From contig NZ_DIXC01000063.1 in the NCBI RefSeq assembly GCF_002435945.1, positions 1-47,953 of the forward strand: a stretch of 47,953 nt of DNA, in the 5' to 3' direction. The DNA comes from Mesotoga sp. UBA6090 (GTDB taxonomy: Bacteria > Thermotogota > Thermotogae > Petrotogales > Kosmotogaceae). The translations under genes and the position numbers were made by a program. Below the pieces are notes generated by a model. That model was not told the DNA's origin. It searched no databases and was given only the letters and a program-made list of their open reading frames with translations. Shown one piece after another: positions 32,849 through 41,896 of the stretch (positions are counted from its first letter, which is position 1; every line of letters begins with the position of its first letter).

Positions 32849-32863
32849 TGGGAGGCTAATTAG

Positions 32864-34528
32864 ATGAAACGTATCAACGGCAAGTTCTATGTCGCAGCCT
32901 TCCGGAAAGCCGCTGAACGACTTCTTGTAAATAAAGATGAGATCAACGCGCTTAATGTCTTTCCCGTTCCAGACGGAGATACTGGATCGAATATGGCGGC
33001 CGCGATGATGGAGGCCTGCGAGTATCTCGATAGGTTGAAGAAAGATGATTTGGTGAACGTTCTGGAAGCGGTAAAGACTGGAATGCTAATGGGCGCCAGG
33101 GGAAACTCCGGCGTAATCCTCTCTCAAATATTTAGAGGATTTGCCGAGGGGATAGGAAACAGAAAATTCGTCAACACCAAGGCCTTTACCGAGGGCCTGA
33201 CAAAAGCCAAAGAAATCGCTTACAGATCCGTAATGAAACCGGTTGAAGGTACAATGTTGACCGTCATGAAGGTCTGTGCAGATACTGCCGGCGATGAATT
33301 CGGAGACATAGAGGACTTCGACGAGTACTTCGAGAAGCTCGTAGAAGTCGCTTTCAATACTGTTGAGAAGACCCCAACCCTCTTGCCGAAACTGAAAGAG
33401 GCCGGAGTGGTCGATTCCGGTGCAAAGGGCCTGGCTTACATATTTGAAGGCTTCCTGCTGGCGACGAAAGGCGATATAGAGCTTGAAGGACCGCTTCAGC
33501 AGATGCCGCAGGCTATGGGATCTTCAACGGAGCGCATAGTGGAGATCGTAAGGCAAGAGCTCAAATACACATACTGCACCGAGTTGATCGTGAACCTCAA
33601 TGGGTCGGAAAACCCGGAAGAGACCTCTGAACTGCTGAAAGCCTACCTGGAAGAGATGGGAGATTCTATTGTCATGGTTCATCAGGATGAGATCATAAAG
33701 ATTCACGTCCACACAGACCATCCTGGAGATGTTATTGAGAAATTCCTCGGTGTCGGATTCCTTCAGAAAGTGAAGATAGACAACATGAAGGTCCAGCATG
33801 AGCACATAGTGGATATCCAGTCGAAAGGACCTGAGATGTACGGAAAGGACAAGCACCACGGAGTAATCGTGGTCTCACCTGGAGAGGGGCTGGCCGATGT
33901 ATTGAAGAGTCTTGGCGTAGACCACGCCGTTAAGGGCGGTCAGACGATGAATCCTAGTCTGAAAGACCTTTACGAAGCAATCAGCAGAATTGCCGCAGAT
34001 AAAGTCATTGTTCTTCCCAACAACCCGAACATAATTTTAACTGCCAAAGAAGCGGCTAACGCCATTCACGACGACAATCCCGAAAAAGAAGTCTACATAA
34101 TTCCTACGCGTACGGTTCAGGAAGGGATAGCCGCGATGACCGTATATAACGACGAGATGGATAGCGAGTCTCTAATAAGAGAAATGGAAGAAGCGGCTGA
34201 AGCTGTTTCTCCGATCTCAATCACATACGCCGTTCGCGATTCCAGCATGAAGGGAAAGAAGATAAGGAAAGGCGAGTATATAGCAATCGGTAGAGACGGT
34301 CTGATAACCTCGGGCAGAAAGCTCGAGAAGCTCGTTCACGACTCGATCAAGACCGTTCTTGGAAAAGATGCCGACAGAGAGGTCGTCACGATATTCTATG
34401 GATCGGAAGTGTCGGAGGAAGCCGCAGGAAAACTGCTTGAATCTCTTTCGGAAAGTTTCTCCGATTTCGAATTCGAAATCCACAGCGGCGGACAGCCCTA
34501 CTATTACTACCTGATTTCCATTGAATAG
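32864..34528 (+). CDS. fakA: DAK2-domain fatty acid kinase-like protein (FakA/YloV family)
   Basis: 554 residues. N-terminal DhaL/DAK2 ATP-binding domain (1-200) with metal-binding aspartates in NALNVFPVPDGDTGSNM and the motif GMLMGARGNSGVILSQIFRGFAEG; middle region VVDSGAKGLAYIFEGF and a domain with IHVHTDHPGDVIE; C-terminal part (about 315-554) with VSPGEGLADVLKSLGVDHAVKGGQTMNPSLKDL. In Firmicutes FakA phosphorylates fatty acids bound by a FakB/DegV protein. No degV homolog is in the window. Biochemical role here is inferred from family and the asp23-like neighbour. Confidence 0.9.
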   Translation: MKRINGKFYVAAFRKAAERLLVNKDEINALNVFPVPDGDTGSNMAAAMMEACEYLDRLKKDDLVNVLEAVKTGMLMGARGNSGVILSQIFRGFAEGIGNRKFVNTKAFTEGLTKAKEIAYRSVMKPVEGTMLTVMKVCADTAGDEFGDIEDFDEYFEKLVEVAFNTVEKTPTLLPKLKEAGVVDSGAKGLAYIFEGFLLATKGDIELEGPLQQMPQAMGSSTERIVEIVRQELKYTYCTELIVNLNGSENPEETSELLKAYLEEMGDSIVMVHQDEIIKIHVHTDHPGDVIEKFLGVGFLQKVKIDNMKVQHEHIVDIQSKGPEMYGKDKHHGVIVVSPGEGLADVLKSLGVDHAVKGGQTMNPSLKDLYEAISRIAADKVIVLPNNPNIILTAKEAANAIHDDNPEKEVYIIPTRTVQEGIAAMTVYNDEMDSESLIREMEEAAEAVSPISITYAVRDSSMKGKKIRKGEYIAIGRDGLITSGRKLEKLVHDSIKTVLGKDADREVVTIFYGSEVSEEAAGKLLESLSESFSDFEFEIHSGGQPYYYYLISIE

Positions 34529-34550
34529 ACAAGAAGCTCAGGAGGGAACG

Positions 34551-35405
34551 ATGTACTTACAAGACGTAGTAGAAAAACTCAACTCATACTGGTCTATGCA
34601 GGGGTGTATCATAGACCAGCCTTATGACCTCGAAATGGGGGCCGGAACATTCCACCCTTCAACCTTTCTTAGGTCGCTTGGAAAGAAGCCCTGGAAAGTT
34701 GCCTTCATTCAGCCGAGCAGGAGACCGACCGACGGTCGATACGGCGAAAACCCAATGAGAGTTCAAAGATACTTCCAGTATCAGGTGATAATCAAACCCA
34801 ACCCGGAGAACTCTCAGGAGCTATACCTCGGTTCTCTGGAAGCTCTGGGAATAAACCCCGTGGAGCACGACATTCGTTTTGTCGAAGACAACTGGGAATC
34901 TCCGACTCTGGGAGCCTGGGGTGTGGGCTGGGAAGTCTGGCTCGATGGAATGGAGGTCAGTCAGTTCACATATTTCCAGCAGGTCGGCGGAATCGATGTC
35001 GACCTCGTTTCGCTCGAGATCACCTATGGGCTTGAAAGAATAACGATGTACCTTCAGAAGAAAGCCAATATATTCGATATAGACTGGAATGAAGAGTTCA
35101 AATATGGCGATGTCTTCCTCGAGAACGAGAAGGAATTCTCCGCTTACAATTTCGATGTTGCAGATACCTCAAGGCTCTTCGAGCTTTACAGACTCTACAG
35201 GGAGGAGTTCGACCTGTGTATGGAGCATGGCCTCGTAAGACCCTCATACGACTACATGATCAAATGTTCTCACGCCTTCAATTTGCTCGACGCCAGAAAC
35301 GCCATAAGCGTATCTCAGCGTCAAAGCTACATCAAATCGATTAGAGAGATGGCGAAGGCAGTGGCCGAAGCATACGTAGCTAAGGAGCGCGATACAGATG
35401 AGTGA
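34551..35405 (+). CDS. glyQ: Glycine-tRNA ligase alpha subunit
   Basis: 284 residues from ATG 34551, with GGAGGGA upstream; an earlier in-frame start inside fakA lacks a site. Catalytic subunit of the alpha2beta2 glycyl-tRNA synthetase. Motifs: LNSYWSMQGCIIDQPYDLEMGAGTFHPSTFLRSLG, QPSRRPTDGRYGENPMRVQRYFQYQVIIKP, WEVWLDGMEVSQFTYFQQVGGIDVDLVSLEITYGLERI. Overlaps glyS by eight bases, ensuring coupled synthesis. Confidence 0.97.
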   Translation: MYLQDVVEKLNSYWSMQGCIIDQPYDLEMGAGTFHPSTFLRSLGKKPWKVAFIQPSRRPTDGRYGENPMRVQRYFQYQVIIKPNPENSQELYLGSLEALGINPVEHDIRFVEDNWESPTLGAWGVGWEVWLDGMEVSQFTYFQQVGGIDVDLVSLEITYGLERITMYLQKKANIFDIDWNEEFKYGDVFLENEKEFSAYNFDVADTSRLFELYRLYREEFDLCMEHGLVRPSYDYMIKCSHAFNLLDARNAISVSQRQSYIKSIREMAKAVAEAYVAKERDTDE

Positions 35406-37434
35406 TCACAAAGCTCTGCTGGAAGTTGGAATTGAGGAGCTTCCCTCAAGTGAAGTTCAGGGCATAAGAAATCAGCTTAAGGAGAGAATAGAGAGATCCC
35501 TTGACAATAATCGTCTTGGCTACGGAGAGCTCGAGGTCTTCGTGGCGAGCAGGAGATTCGGAGTGCTAATTCATGGCATTGAGCCGAAACAATCAGACTT
35601 TGTGGAGAAGAAGAAGGGCCCATCCGAGAAAATCGCCTACAAAGAATGTGAACCAACCAAAGCTCTGCTGGGTTTCCTCAGGGGAAGCAACGCTCAGATT
35701 GAAGACGTCAGCATAGAGGACCGATACGTCTATGTGCAGAGAGGAATAATCGGGAAGAAGGCGGAAGAACTGCTGCCTCAAATCTTCTCGGAATCGCTGA
35801 GGTCTCTCGAGTTCAAGAAGCCGATGCGCTGGGGGGACGGCACCTACAGATTCGTGAGGCCCGTGAAGTGGATAGTCGCAATGCTTGACGGTAAAACGAT
35901 CGAAATGGAGCTTTTCGGCAAGAGGTCGTTGAATAAATCGATGGGACACAGGTTCTTCTATGACGAGGTTCAAGTCTCGCCAAAGAAGTATTTCTCAGAA
36001 CTGGAAGAGGCCCTCGTTATCGCGCGAGAAGGGGACAGAAAAGAAAGGACACTCTCAGAAATAAAGAAAGTGGAATCGAATCTCGAAGGCCAGATCCCCG
36101 TAGATGAGGAGCTGCTCGAGGAAGTTGTATCTCTCACCGAATACCCTACCGCGGTTGTCGGAAGCTTTTTCGAGAAGTATCTGTCTCTTCCGCCCGAAGT
36201 GATAATTGTTACGATCAAGCACCACCAGCGCACCTTCCCTGTGTACAGAGAGGGTAAGCTGACAAACAACTTCGTTGCCTTTCAAGACGGGCCGGCCGAC
36301 CCTCTGGGAAATATCAGACTGGGGTATGAAGAGGTCATAAACGCAAGGCTCGAAGATGCCTTCTTTTACTTCGAGAAGGACAAAGAGAGACCTTTCGAGC
36401 AGTACGTGGTCGGGCTCCAGGGTATCTTGTTCCAGCGAGGTCTCGGCACATTGAGGGACAAGACGGAAAGGACTACAGCGCTCTCCTCAGAGATCTCGAG
36501 AAGGCTGAAGGCCAAGAGCGATGAACTCTTCGAGGTCGAAAGGACCGCTCTTCTCGCAAAAGCCGACCAGATCACCAGAGTAGTGCAGGAATTCCCCGAG
36601 CTTCAGGGCATCATGGGAAGAATCTATGCGGAAGCATCGGGAGAGAAGTCCAGTGTCGCGCTTGGCATAGAAGAGCACTATCGTGACAACCTCGTGCCCA
36701 CAACGCTAACCGGAGCGGTAGTGGGGGTCTCAGACAGAATAGACACGCTTGCAGGAAACTTCGCCATAGGAAACATCCCGTCTGCATCGAAAGATCCTTA
36801 CGCTCTGAGAAGAAAAGCCTCTTTCATATTCAGGACTATGCATCATCTTGGATGGAAACTCGATCTTCTTGAGCTGCTGGAAAGGGCCTTGAGCAGTCTG
36901 GACAAGATTTCCGAAGAGACTCTAGATTCGTTGAAAGACTTCTTCTCCAGCAGGTATGAAGCCTTTCTTCTCGAAAGAGGTTTCTCCATGAATATTGCTC
37001 GATCGGTGAAGATGTGGTGGAGATTCCCTTATCTTGGAGTGAGAGCTGCAGAAGCCATCTCCGAATACGTGAAGAAAGAGGATTTCAATGACCTTCTGAT
37101 TGCTTATCAGAGGGTCCACAATATAAGCAGAGCTCATTCGGGAAACAGTTTCGACGGGTCTAAATTTATTGAGCAGGCTGAACGCGATCTGCTGAACAAT
37201 TATCTGAAGTGCTTCGACGATGTAATGGAAGCGCTCGAGCGCGACGATTTCGAGAAATCGCTCCAGTTGCTGACATCTCTTAAGCCTCAAATAGACAGAT
37301 ACTTCGACGATGTCTTTGTCATGGCCGAACAGGAAGATGTCCGCCTCAACAGACTCGGCTTCCTCAAATCGGTAGATCAGCTCTTCTTGAAAATAGGCGA
37401 CCTCTCGCTGCTTCTCGAAGAAGAGAGAGCGTGA
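35398..37434 (+). CDS. glyS: Glycine-tRNA ligase beta subunit
   Basis: 678 residues. tRNA-binding partner of GlyQ. Motifs: LLEVGIEELPSSEVQ at the N-terminus, KPMRWGDGTYRFVRPVKWIVAMLDG, VTIKHHQRTFPVY, FVAFQDGP, NARLEDAFFYFEKD, and DRIDTLAGNFAIGNIPSASKDPYALRRKA in the HD-like domain, followed by a DALR-type anticodon-binding C-terminus with FDDVFVMAEQEDVRLNRLGFL. Starts within the end of glyQ and ends one base before era. Confidence 0.97.
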   Translation: MSDHKALLEVGIEELPSSEVQGIRNQLKERIERSLDNNRLGYGELEVFVASRRFGVLIHGIEPKQSDFVEKKKGPSEKIAYKECEPTKALLGFLRGSNAQIEDVSIEDRYVYVQRGIIGKKAEELLPQIFSESLRSLEFKKPMRWGDGTYRFVRPVKWIVAMLDGKTIEMELFGKRSLNKSMGHRFFYDEVQVSPKKYFSELEEALVIAREGDRKERTLSEIKKVESNLEGQIPVDEELLEEVVSLTEYPTAVVGSFFEKYLSLPPEVIIVTIKHHQRTFPVYREGKLTNNFVAFQDGPADPLGNIRLGYEEVINARLEDAFFYFEKDKERPFEQYVVGLQGILFQRGLGTLRDKTERTTALSSEISRRLKAKSDELFEVERTALLAKADQITRVVQEFPELQGIMGRIYAEASGEKSSVALGIEEHYRDNLVPTTLTGAVVGVSDRIDTLAGNFAIGNIPSASKDPYALRRKASFIFRTMHHLGWKLDLLELLERALSSLDKISEETLDSLKDFFSSRYEAFLLERGFSMNIARSVKMWWRFPYLGVRAAEAISEYVKKEDFNDLLIAYQRVHNISRAHSGNSFDGSKFIEQAERDLLNNYLKCFDDVMEALERDDFEKSLQLLTSLKPQIDRYFDDVFVMAEQEDVRLNRLGFLKSVDQLFLKIGDLSLLLEEERA

Positions 37435-37435
37435 A

Positions 37436-38338
37436 GTGTCAGTGAAGTCCGGGACCGTAGCTTTAGTGGGAAAGCCCAATGTGGGAAAATCCACATTGAT
37501 AAACACCATCATTGGCGAGAAGATCGCTATCGTCTCGGACAAACCGCAGACCACTAGAAACCGCATAGGCGGAATACTGACAACGGAGAAGGGGCAGATC
37601 GTCTTCTACGATACCCCCGGGATTCACAAGCCTCTTCACAGGCTAGGGCAATACATTCTCAAGGTCGCGACTTCATCGCTTGCCGGTTCGGACCTGCTGC
37701 TGGTAATCGTCGATCCAACCGATGGGCTCCGCGAATCGGACAGACTCGTTGCCAATCACGTCAATCAAAGCCGAATTCCCGTCTTTCTTGCCATCAATAA
37801 GGTTGATGAATACAAAAGCGAAAGGCTTCTTCAGGATTTCCAGGCAAAGGCCGAAGAGCTTTTCAACGACATTCGCCGCACCTTCCTGATATCTGCCAAG
37901 AAGGCAGACGGTGTTGAAGAACTGCTGGAGACCATCTTCGATTTTCTTCCGGAGGGAAAAATGCTTTTCCCCGAAGACCTTATAACCGATCGTTCATCGA
38001 GATTTATGGCGTCGGAGGTTATTCGCGAGAAGGTTCTGCAGAACACCAGACAGGAGATTCCCCACTCGGTGGGAGTCGTTGTTCAGGAGTTCAGCGACGA
38101 GGGTAACATACTGAAGATAAGGGCCGATGTAATCGTTGAGAGAAACAGCCAGAAGCCGATCATTCTCGGCAAGGGCGGTTCAATGATCAAGACCATCGGC
38201 ACTGAAGCAAGGAAGGATCTTGAGTATATATTCGATCAGAAGATCTTCCTCGATCTGTTCGTCAAAGTGAGAGAAAAGTGGAGAGATAAGGATACCTTAA
38301 TACAGGAGTTCACTAATCTAAGAGACGAACTTCAGTAG
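37436..38338 (+). CDS. era: GTPase Era
   Basis: 300 residues from GTG 37436. Ribosome assembly GTPase binding the 3' end of 16S rRNA. G1 GKPNVGKST, G2 region DKPQTTRNRIGGI, G3 DTPGIHKPLHRLG, G4 NKVD, G5 ISAKK; C-terminal KH domain with ILGKGGSMIKTIGTEARKDLEYIF. The start is one base after the glyS stop, so translation is probably coupled. GTG 37442 is an alternative. Confidence 0.96.
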   Translation: MSVKSGTVALVGKPNVGKSTLINTIIGEKIAIVSDKPQTTRNRIGGILTTEKGQIVFYDTPGIHKPLHRLGQYILKVATSSLAGSDLLLVIVDPTDGLRESDRLVANHVNQSRIPVFLAINKVDEYKSERLLQDFQAKAEELFNDIRRTFLISAKKADGVEELLETIFDFLPEGKMLFPEDLITDRSSRFMASEVIREKVLQNTRQEIPHSVGVVVQEFSDEGNILKIRADVIVERNSQKPIILGKGGSMIKTIGTEARKDLEYIFDQKIFLDLFVKVREKWRDKDTLIQEFTNLRDELQ

Positions 38339-38355
38339 ACCGGGGGGTTTTTTAG

Positions 38356-39663
38356 ATGAAAAAGGGAAAGGCGACTTTCGTTCTCTTTCTTTTGCTCTTC
38401 ATGATGGTCTTCCTGAATGCAGACCAGATGGTCATGTCTCCGAACATGGGAGAAATCGAGGCCGAATTCGGGATAACAAAGGCAGACATCGGGCTGATTC
38501 AGGCTTCATTCACTATCGTGGGGGCCTTGATTTCACTTCTCTGGGGCTTCTTTGCCGACAAGTACAACCGAAAGCTCCTGCTTCTCTTAAGCGTTCTGGT
38601 GGGCGAGATTCCTTGTTTTCTTTCTGCCTTCGTGCAGACCTTTCCCCAGCTTTTCGTTGCCAGAGCCTTAACGGGAATTGGTGTCGGAGCCCTCTTTCCG
38701 GTAGTCTTCTCTTATGCCGGCGACGCCTTCAAAGAGTCGCAGAGAGCTAAAGTAAATTCCTTTCTTTCGACCGCGATCTCTCTGGGAGCCATAATGGGCA
38801 TGGTGATAGCCGGCTTCACCGGTGCATCGCTCGGCTGGAGAATCCCGTTCATAATTGTATCGCTTCCCAACATACTCCTCGCTCTCCTCTTCTTCCTTTT
38901 TGCGGAAGAGCCAAAGAGGGGAGCCGCCGAAGTGGCCGTGGGCGATCTCGTCGACAAGGGAATAAGCTACATCGGAAAAGTGAGATTCTCGGACTACAAG
39001 AATCTCTTCAAAGTTAAAACCAATCTAATCCTCTTCATACAGGGGATCCTCGGCACGATTCCCTGGGGTGCGATTCCATACTATCTGGTGAACTTCTTCG
39101 AAACCTCGAAGAACCTGTCGAAGGAATCTGCAACGATGATATTCATCTTCTTTGGAGCCGGAAACGTTCTCGGAATATTCTTCGGAGGACTAATCGGCGG
39201 CCTGCTCTACAAGAAGAAGCCGTCCTACATGCCTCTTTTCAGCGGAATAATGACTGTCATAGGGACGTTCGTCGCTCTTCTTGCCCTGAACTTCCCGCCA
39301 GTTGAAGGAGCGGGCGGCTTCGTAATGCTTGGCGCGCTGGGAATGGTTGCTGCCGCTTCCGCTTCTATGACCGGACCCAACATGAAGACAATGCTTATGA
39401 ATGTCAATGCACCGGAAAACAGGGGAAGAATCTTTTCCATCTTCAATTTAACCGATTCTCTCGGGACTGGATTCGGGCAGTTCTTTGCCGGGACGCTTGC
39501 AACTGCGGTTGGATCTCTAGGCGTGGCAATGAATGTCTCTGCATTGTTCTGGCTCCCATGCGGACTGGTTTTGCTAACAGCGGCGCTGGTATTTCCAAAG
39601 GACATTGCCTCCCTAAACAAGAAGATGAAAGAAGCCGCTCTCACAATGGAGAAGGAAAAATAG
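38356..39663 (+). CDS. Major facilitator superfamily transporter
   Basis: 435 residues with about twelve membrane segments. MFS motif A between segments 2 and 3 is GFFADKYNRKLLLLLSV; segment 4 region FVARALTGIGVGALFPVVFSYAGDAF resembles the sugar-phosphate/spinster-like branch of MFS. N-terminal Asp (LNADQMVMSPNMGEIEAEFG) is typical of that group. A central cytoplasmic loop is around residues 190-220. Substrate unknown. GGGGGG precedes the ATG. The gene is 17 bases after era and probably ends the long plus-strand run. Confidence 0.88.
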   Translation: MKKGKATFVLFLLLFMMVFLNADQMVMSPNMGEIEAEFGITKADIGLIQASFTIVGALISLLWGFFADKYNRKLLLLLSVLVGEIPCFLSAFVQTFPQLFVARALTGIGVGALFPVVFSYAGDAFKESQRAKVNSFLSTAISLGAIMGMVIAGFTGASLGWRIPFIIVSLPNILLALLFFLFAEEPKRGAAEVAVGDLVDKGISYIGKVRFSDYKNLFKVKTNLILFIQGILGTIPWGAIPYYLVNFFETSKNLSKESATMIFIFFGAGNVLGIFFGGLIGGLLYKKKPSYMPLFSGIMTVIGTFVALLALNFPPVEGAGGFVMLGALGMVAAASASMTGPNMKTMLMNVNAPENRGRIFSIFNLTDSLGTGFGQFFAGTLATAVGSLGVAMNVSALFWLPCGLVLLTAALVFPKDIASLNKKMKEAALTMEKEK

Positions 39664-39707
39664 AGGCTTGTCAAGAGGTCGAAATCGCTTCCATGAGTGA
39701 CTTTGAC

Positions 39708-39736
39708 TTGGAATATTGAAAACAAAGTTGTATAAT
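39708..39736 (+). promoter_or_regulatory. Promoter driving a very short terminated transcript
   Basis: TTGGAA (39708-39713), 17-base spacer, consensus TATAAT (39731-39736). A transcript would begin near 39743 and meet the terminator within about 30 bases. Confidence 0.6.
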
Positions 39737-39742
39737 CTAATT

Positions 39743-39795
39743 GCTGAAGTAACCCTCAGACCGCTTCGCTGCCCTCGAAAAGGGCAGCAATTTTT
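39743..39795 (+). ncRNA. Candidate ~50-nt small RNA
   Basis: Lies between a promoter with ideal spacing (39708-39736) and a strong terminator (39768-39795), with no start codon and ribosome binding site inside. The free 5' part is about 25 bases (AAGTAACCCTCAGACCGC...). It could be an independent small RNA, or the promoter could be inactive and the hairpin only the terminator of the MFS transporter gene. Confidence 0.35.
39768..39795 (+). terminator. Rho-independent terminator after the MFS gene / candidate small RNA
   Basis: GCTGCCCT, loop CGAAA, AGGGCAGC, then AATTTTTATT. T run only on the plus strand side, so it ends plus-strand transcription. Confidence 0.85.
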
Positions 39796-39866
39796 ATTAT
39801 AATGAGTGCATCGGCAGAGAGCGTGAATTGCAGATTGTTCTGAGTTCTGCTTTTGATAGGCAATAC

Positions 39867-40559
39867 CTACTTCGTAAGAAAGTAATCCGCGATTCCAGTA
39901 ACCAGAGCCTCGACAAGCTTTCCCCTGTAATCCTGGGTGGAAAGAAGGACATCTTCTTCAGGATTAGACATATACCCTGCTTCGAAGATTATTACAGGGA
40001 CTTTCGACCAGTTGAACCCCGTCATGTCATCACGAACTCTGATTCCGAGAGACTTTATTCCGCTTATCTGGATCAAGCTCGCATGGATCTTCTCGGCAGC
40101 CTTCCTGCTCTCTTCGTAGATCGGAGCAGTGTGAACGGACGACGCGGAAGGAACAAGCAACATGAATCCCTTCAGGCTGCTGTCAGAGCTGTAATTGGCG
40201 TGTATCCGAACACAAAGATCTGCCTTTGCCTCGTTTGCGATCTCTGCCCTCTCTATGTTGCTCACGTTGACTTCGTGACTCTCTCTAGTCATCACGACGT
40301 CGTACCCCTCTTCGAGAAGCCTATCCCTCAACATGAAAGAGAACTCCAAATTGAAGACGTATTCAGGAATCCCGGTAGAGGATCCGCGCGTTCCGGTAGA
40401 AACCCTCGCCTTGGTCGTTTCAGAACCCGGAGCGATCTGCTCGTGAGTGAAGTCGGCTTCCTTCTGATGACCGGGATCGATGCAGATAGTAAGTGAAAGG
40501 CCTAGGGTGGCAAACAACATTACAATTGTTGAAAGGACTATTCTTTTCTTTGAATCCAT
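39867..40559 (-). CDS. Secreted N-acetylmuramoyl-L-alanine amidase (Amidase_3)
   Basis: 230 residues. Signal peptide residues 1-23 (KRIVLSTIVMLFATLGLSL). Zinc amidase that cuts the MurNAc-L-Ala bond of peptidoglycan outside the inner membrane: first His in CIDPGHQ, Glu in PEYVFNLEFS, second His in VRIHANYS, and catalytic Glu in IIFEAGYMSNPEED. No separate cell-wall-binding repeats, so it is a bare catalytic domain. AAGGAGTGG precedes the ATG. Single-gene unit. Confidence 0.93.
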   Translation of the reverse strand: MDSKKRIVLSTIVMLFATLGLSLTICIDPGHQKEADFTHEQIAPGSETTKARVSTGTRGSSTGIPEYVFNLEFSFMLRDRLLEEGYDVVMTRESHEVNVSNIERAEIANEAKADLCVRIHANYSSDSSLKGFMLLVPSASSVHTAPIYEESRKAAEKIHASLIQISGIKSLGIRVRDDMTGFNWSKVPVIIFEAGYMSNPEEDVLLSTQDYRGKLVEALVTGIADYFLTK

Positions 40560-40589
40560 TGAACCACTCCTTACTCTTAATCAATATAG

Positions 40590-40621
40590 ATTATAACTTC
40601 TTTACGAATGCGCGGGGTCAA
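40590..40621 (-). promoter_or_regulatory. Possible promoter of the amidase gene
   Basis: Minus strand TTGACC (40621-40616) and consensus TATAAT (40595-40590), but the 20-base spacer is longer than ideal. About 30 bases before the start codon. Confidence 0.35.
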
Positions 40622-41270
40622 GCAGCGCGAAATGAGATTGTGTTTTTCCTTCACTGAAAAGTCCCAACAGATGTCCGCAAATTTGCATTCAAGACTGGAA
40701 CTTTTCATTTGACAGAACCTTAATAGAAAGTCATTCGCTTTGAAGAGAAGATTCCTCTCGAACTGCCTGAATGTTCATGCGACAGATCACTCAGACCCAA
40801 TAAAGACCTTCATTTGAACATAATCAACCTTGAAGGGCAAGAACTGACTTCCATCATACACTAGAGTGATTTTAGGTGTAGATAAAATTTCGTTTGCTCT
40901 TATTTTTATTTGAGTGCCGTCGTTCTTTTACAGAGAATTCTGCTCTGCATTTCGATCAGTTGTTTAATTGAGAGGCTTCATGCAACATAATCTACGTGTA
41001 ACTGAAACGATGTTCTGCTTCATTTGCCGTGTCGCTTCATTAAGTTTTCACTTGTGTCCCTCTATCTGGATGGAGGGAAAGGGATGACGAAGCTTGATAC
41101 TTGCTCTTTTACTACTCCTCTTTCACACTTTGTTCTTCCATCTAACAACGAGCGTGCCTTGTTCTGAAACCTACTGCTGAACTGAGGCGTTTTCAGCGTG
41201 CAGGAAGAAGGGAGAAGAGTCCATCAGTTCCACATATTGAGAGGACAATTGTTGGAGGGGAGATGGGATT
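40622..41270. other. 650-base gene-free region upstream of the broken binding-protein gene
   Basis: No supported gene. A hairpin CCCTCTATC / GATGGAGGG occurs near 41058-41077. A ribosome binding site TTGGAGGGGAG (41252-41262) at the right end belongs to the pseudogene that follows. Probably the regulatory region of a former transport operon plus decayed sequence. Confidence 0.5.
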
Positions 41271-41890
41271 ATGAAAAGAGCACTAATCCTCGTTTCTATG
41301 CTTACTCTGTTATTTGCCGCAGGACTGGCCTCTGAACCAGAGTATTTCATTGTCAGTGTAACGACAAGCCAGGAGGAACATTGAGTGTTGACGGAATTGA
41401 TCCTAGATCTCTTAATCCCGCTTTTGGAAATGACGGTGCTTCTCTAAACATACTTAAATTCATTCTAGAGTCGCTTCTGGATGAAAACGAATTTGGATTC
41501 CCGGAACATCCCGCTCTATGCAAGGATTGGTGGATCTCAGAAGACGGGTTTACATTGAGTTTTGTTATTCGTGAAGGCCTTCAGTGGTCAGATGGACAAC
41601 CATTCACTATTGAGGACGTGAGATGGACTTTCGAAGAGATATATCTAGTCGCGGAGATGACTCTGTTCGGAAACAGTGATTTCATGAGTTCTACAGGTGA
41701 TCTTCCATTGGTAGAAGTGGAGGGCGACATGATGTCATTCACATGGAGCGAGCCAAGTGCCCTTGCGCCAAGAACGATCGGCCTAACTCCCATACTACCG
41801 AAGCACTCTCTCGAAGAGTATGTCGCAGATGGGACTTTTTCGTCTGCCTGGAATATTGGAGAAACCGAGAAAAAGGCGAATCTGATCAGA
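41271..41890 (+). pseudogene. Peptide/oligosaccharide-type ABC substrate-binding protein, frameshifted and truncated
   Basis: A good ribosome binding site and ATG 41271 begin a signal peptide (MKRALILVSMLTLLFAAGLA) and EPEYFIVSVTTSQ, then the frame meets TGA at 41382-41384. The reading continues one frame over from about 41373 as GGTLSVDGIDPRSLNPAFGNDGASLNILKFILESLLDEN, ALCKDWWISEDGFTLSFVIREGLQWSDGQPFTIEDVRWTFEEI (SBP_bac_5 family), up to PILPKHSLEEYVADGTFSSAWNIG. Loss of one C in AGCCCAGGA would explain the shift (SPGG). Homology stops near 41880, at about 200 of the usual 500-600 residues. The permease and ATPase genes expected downstream are absent. Confidence 0.8.
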
Positions 41891-41896
41891 ACGAAC

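Noticed and set aside
40711..40745. TTGACA at about 40709 considered as a promoter
   Set aside because: No -10-like hexamer at 16-18 bases and no gene downstream.
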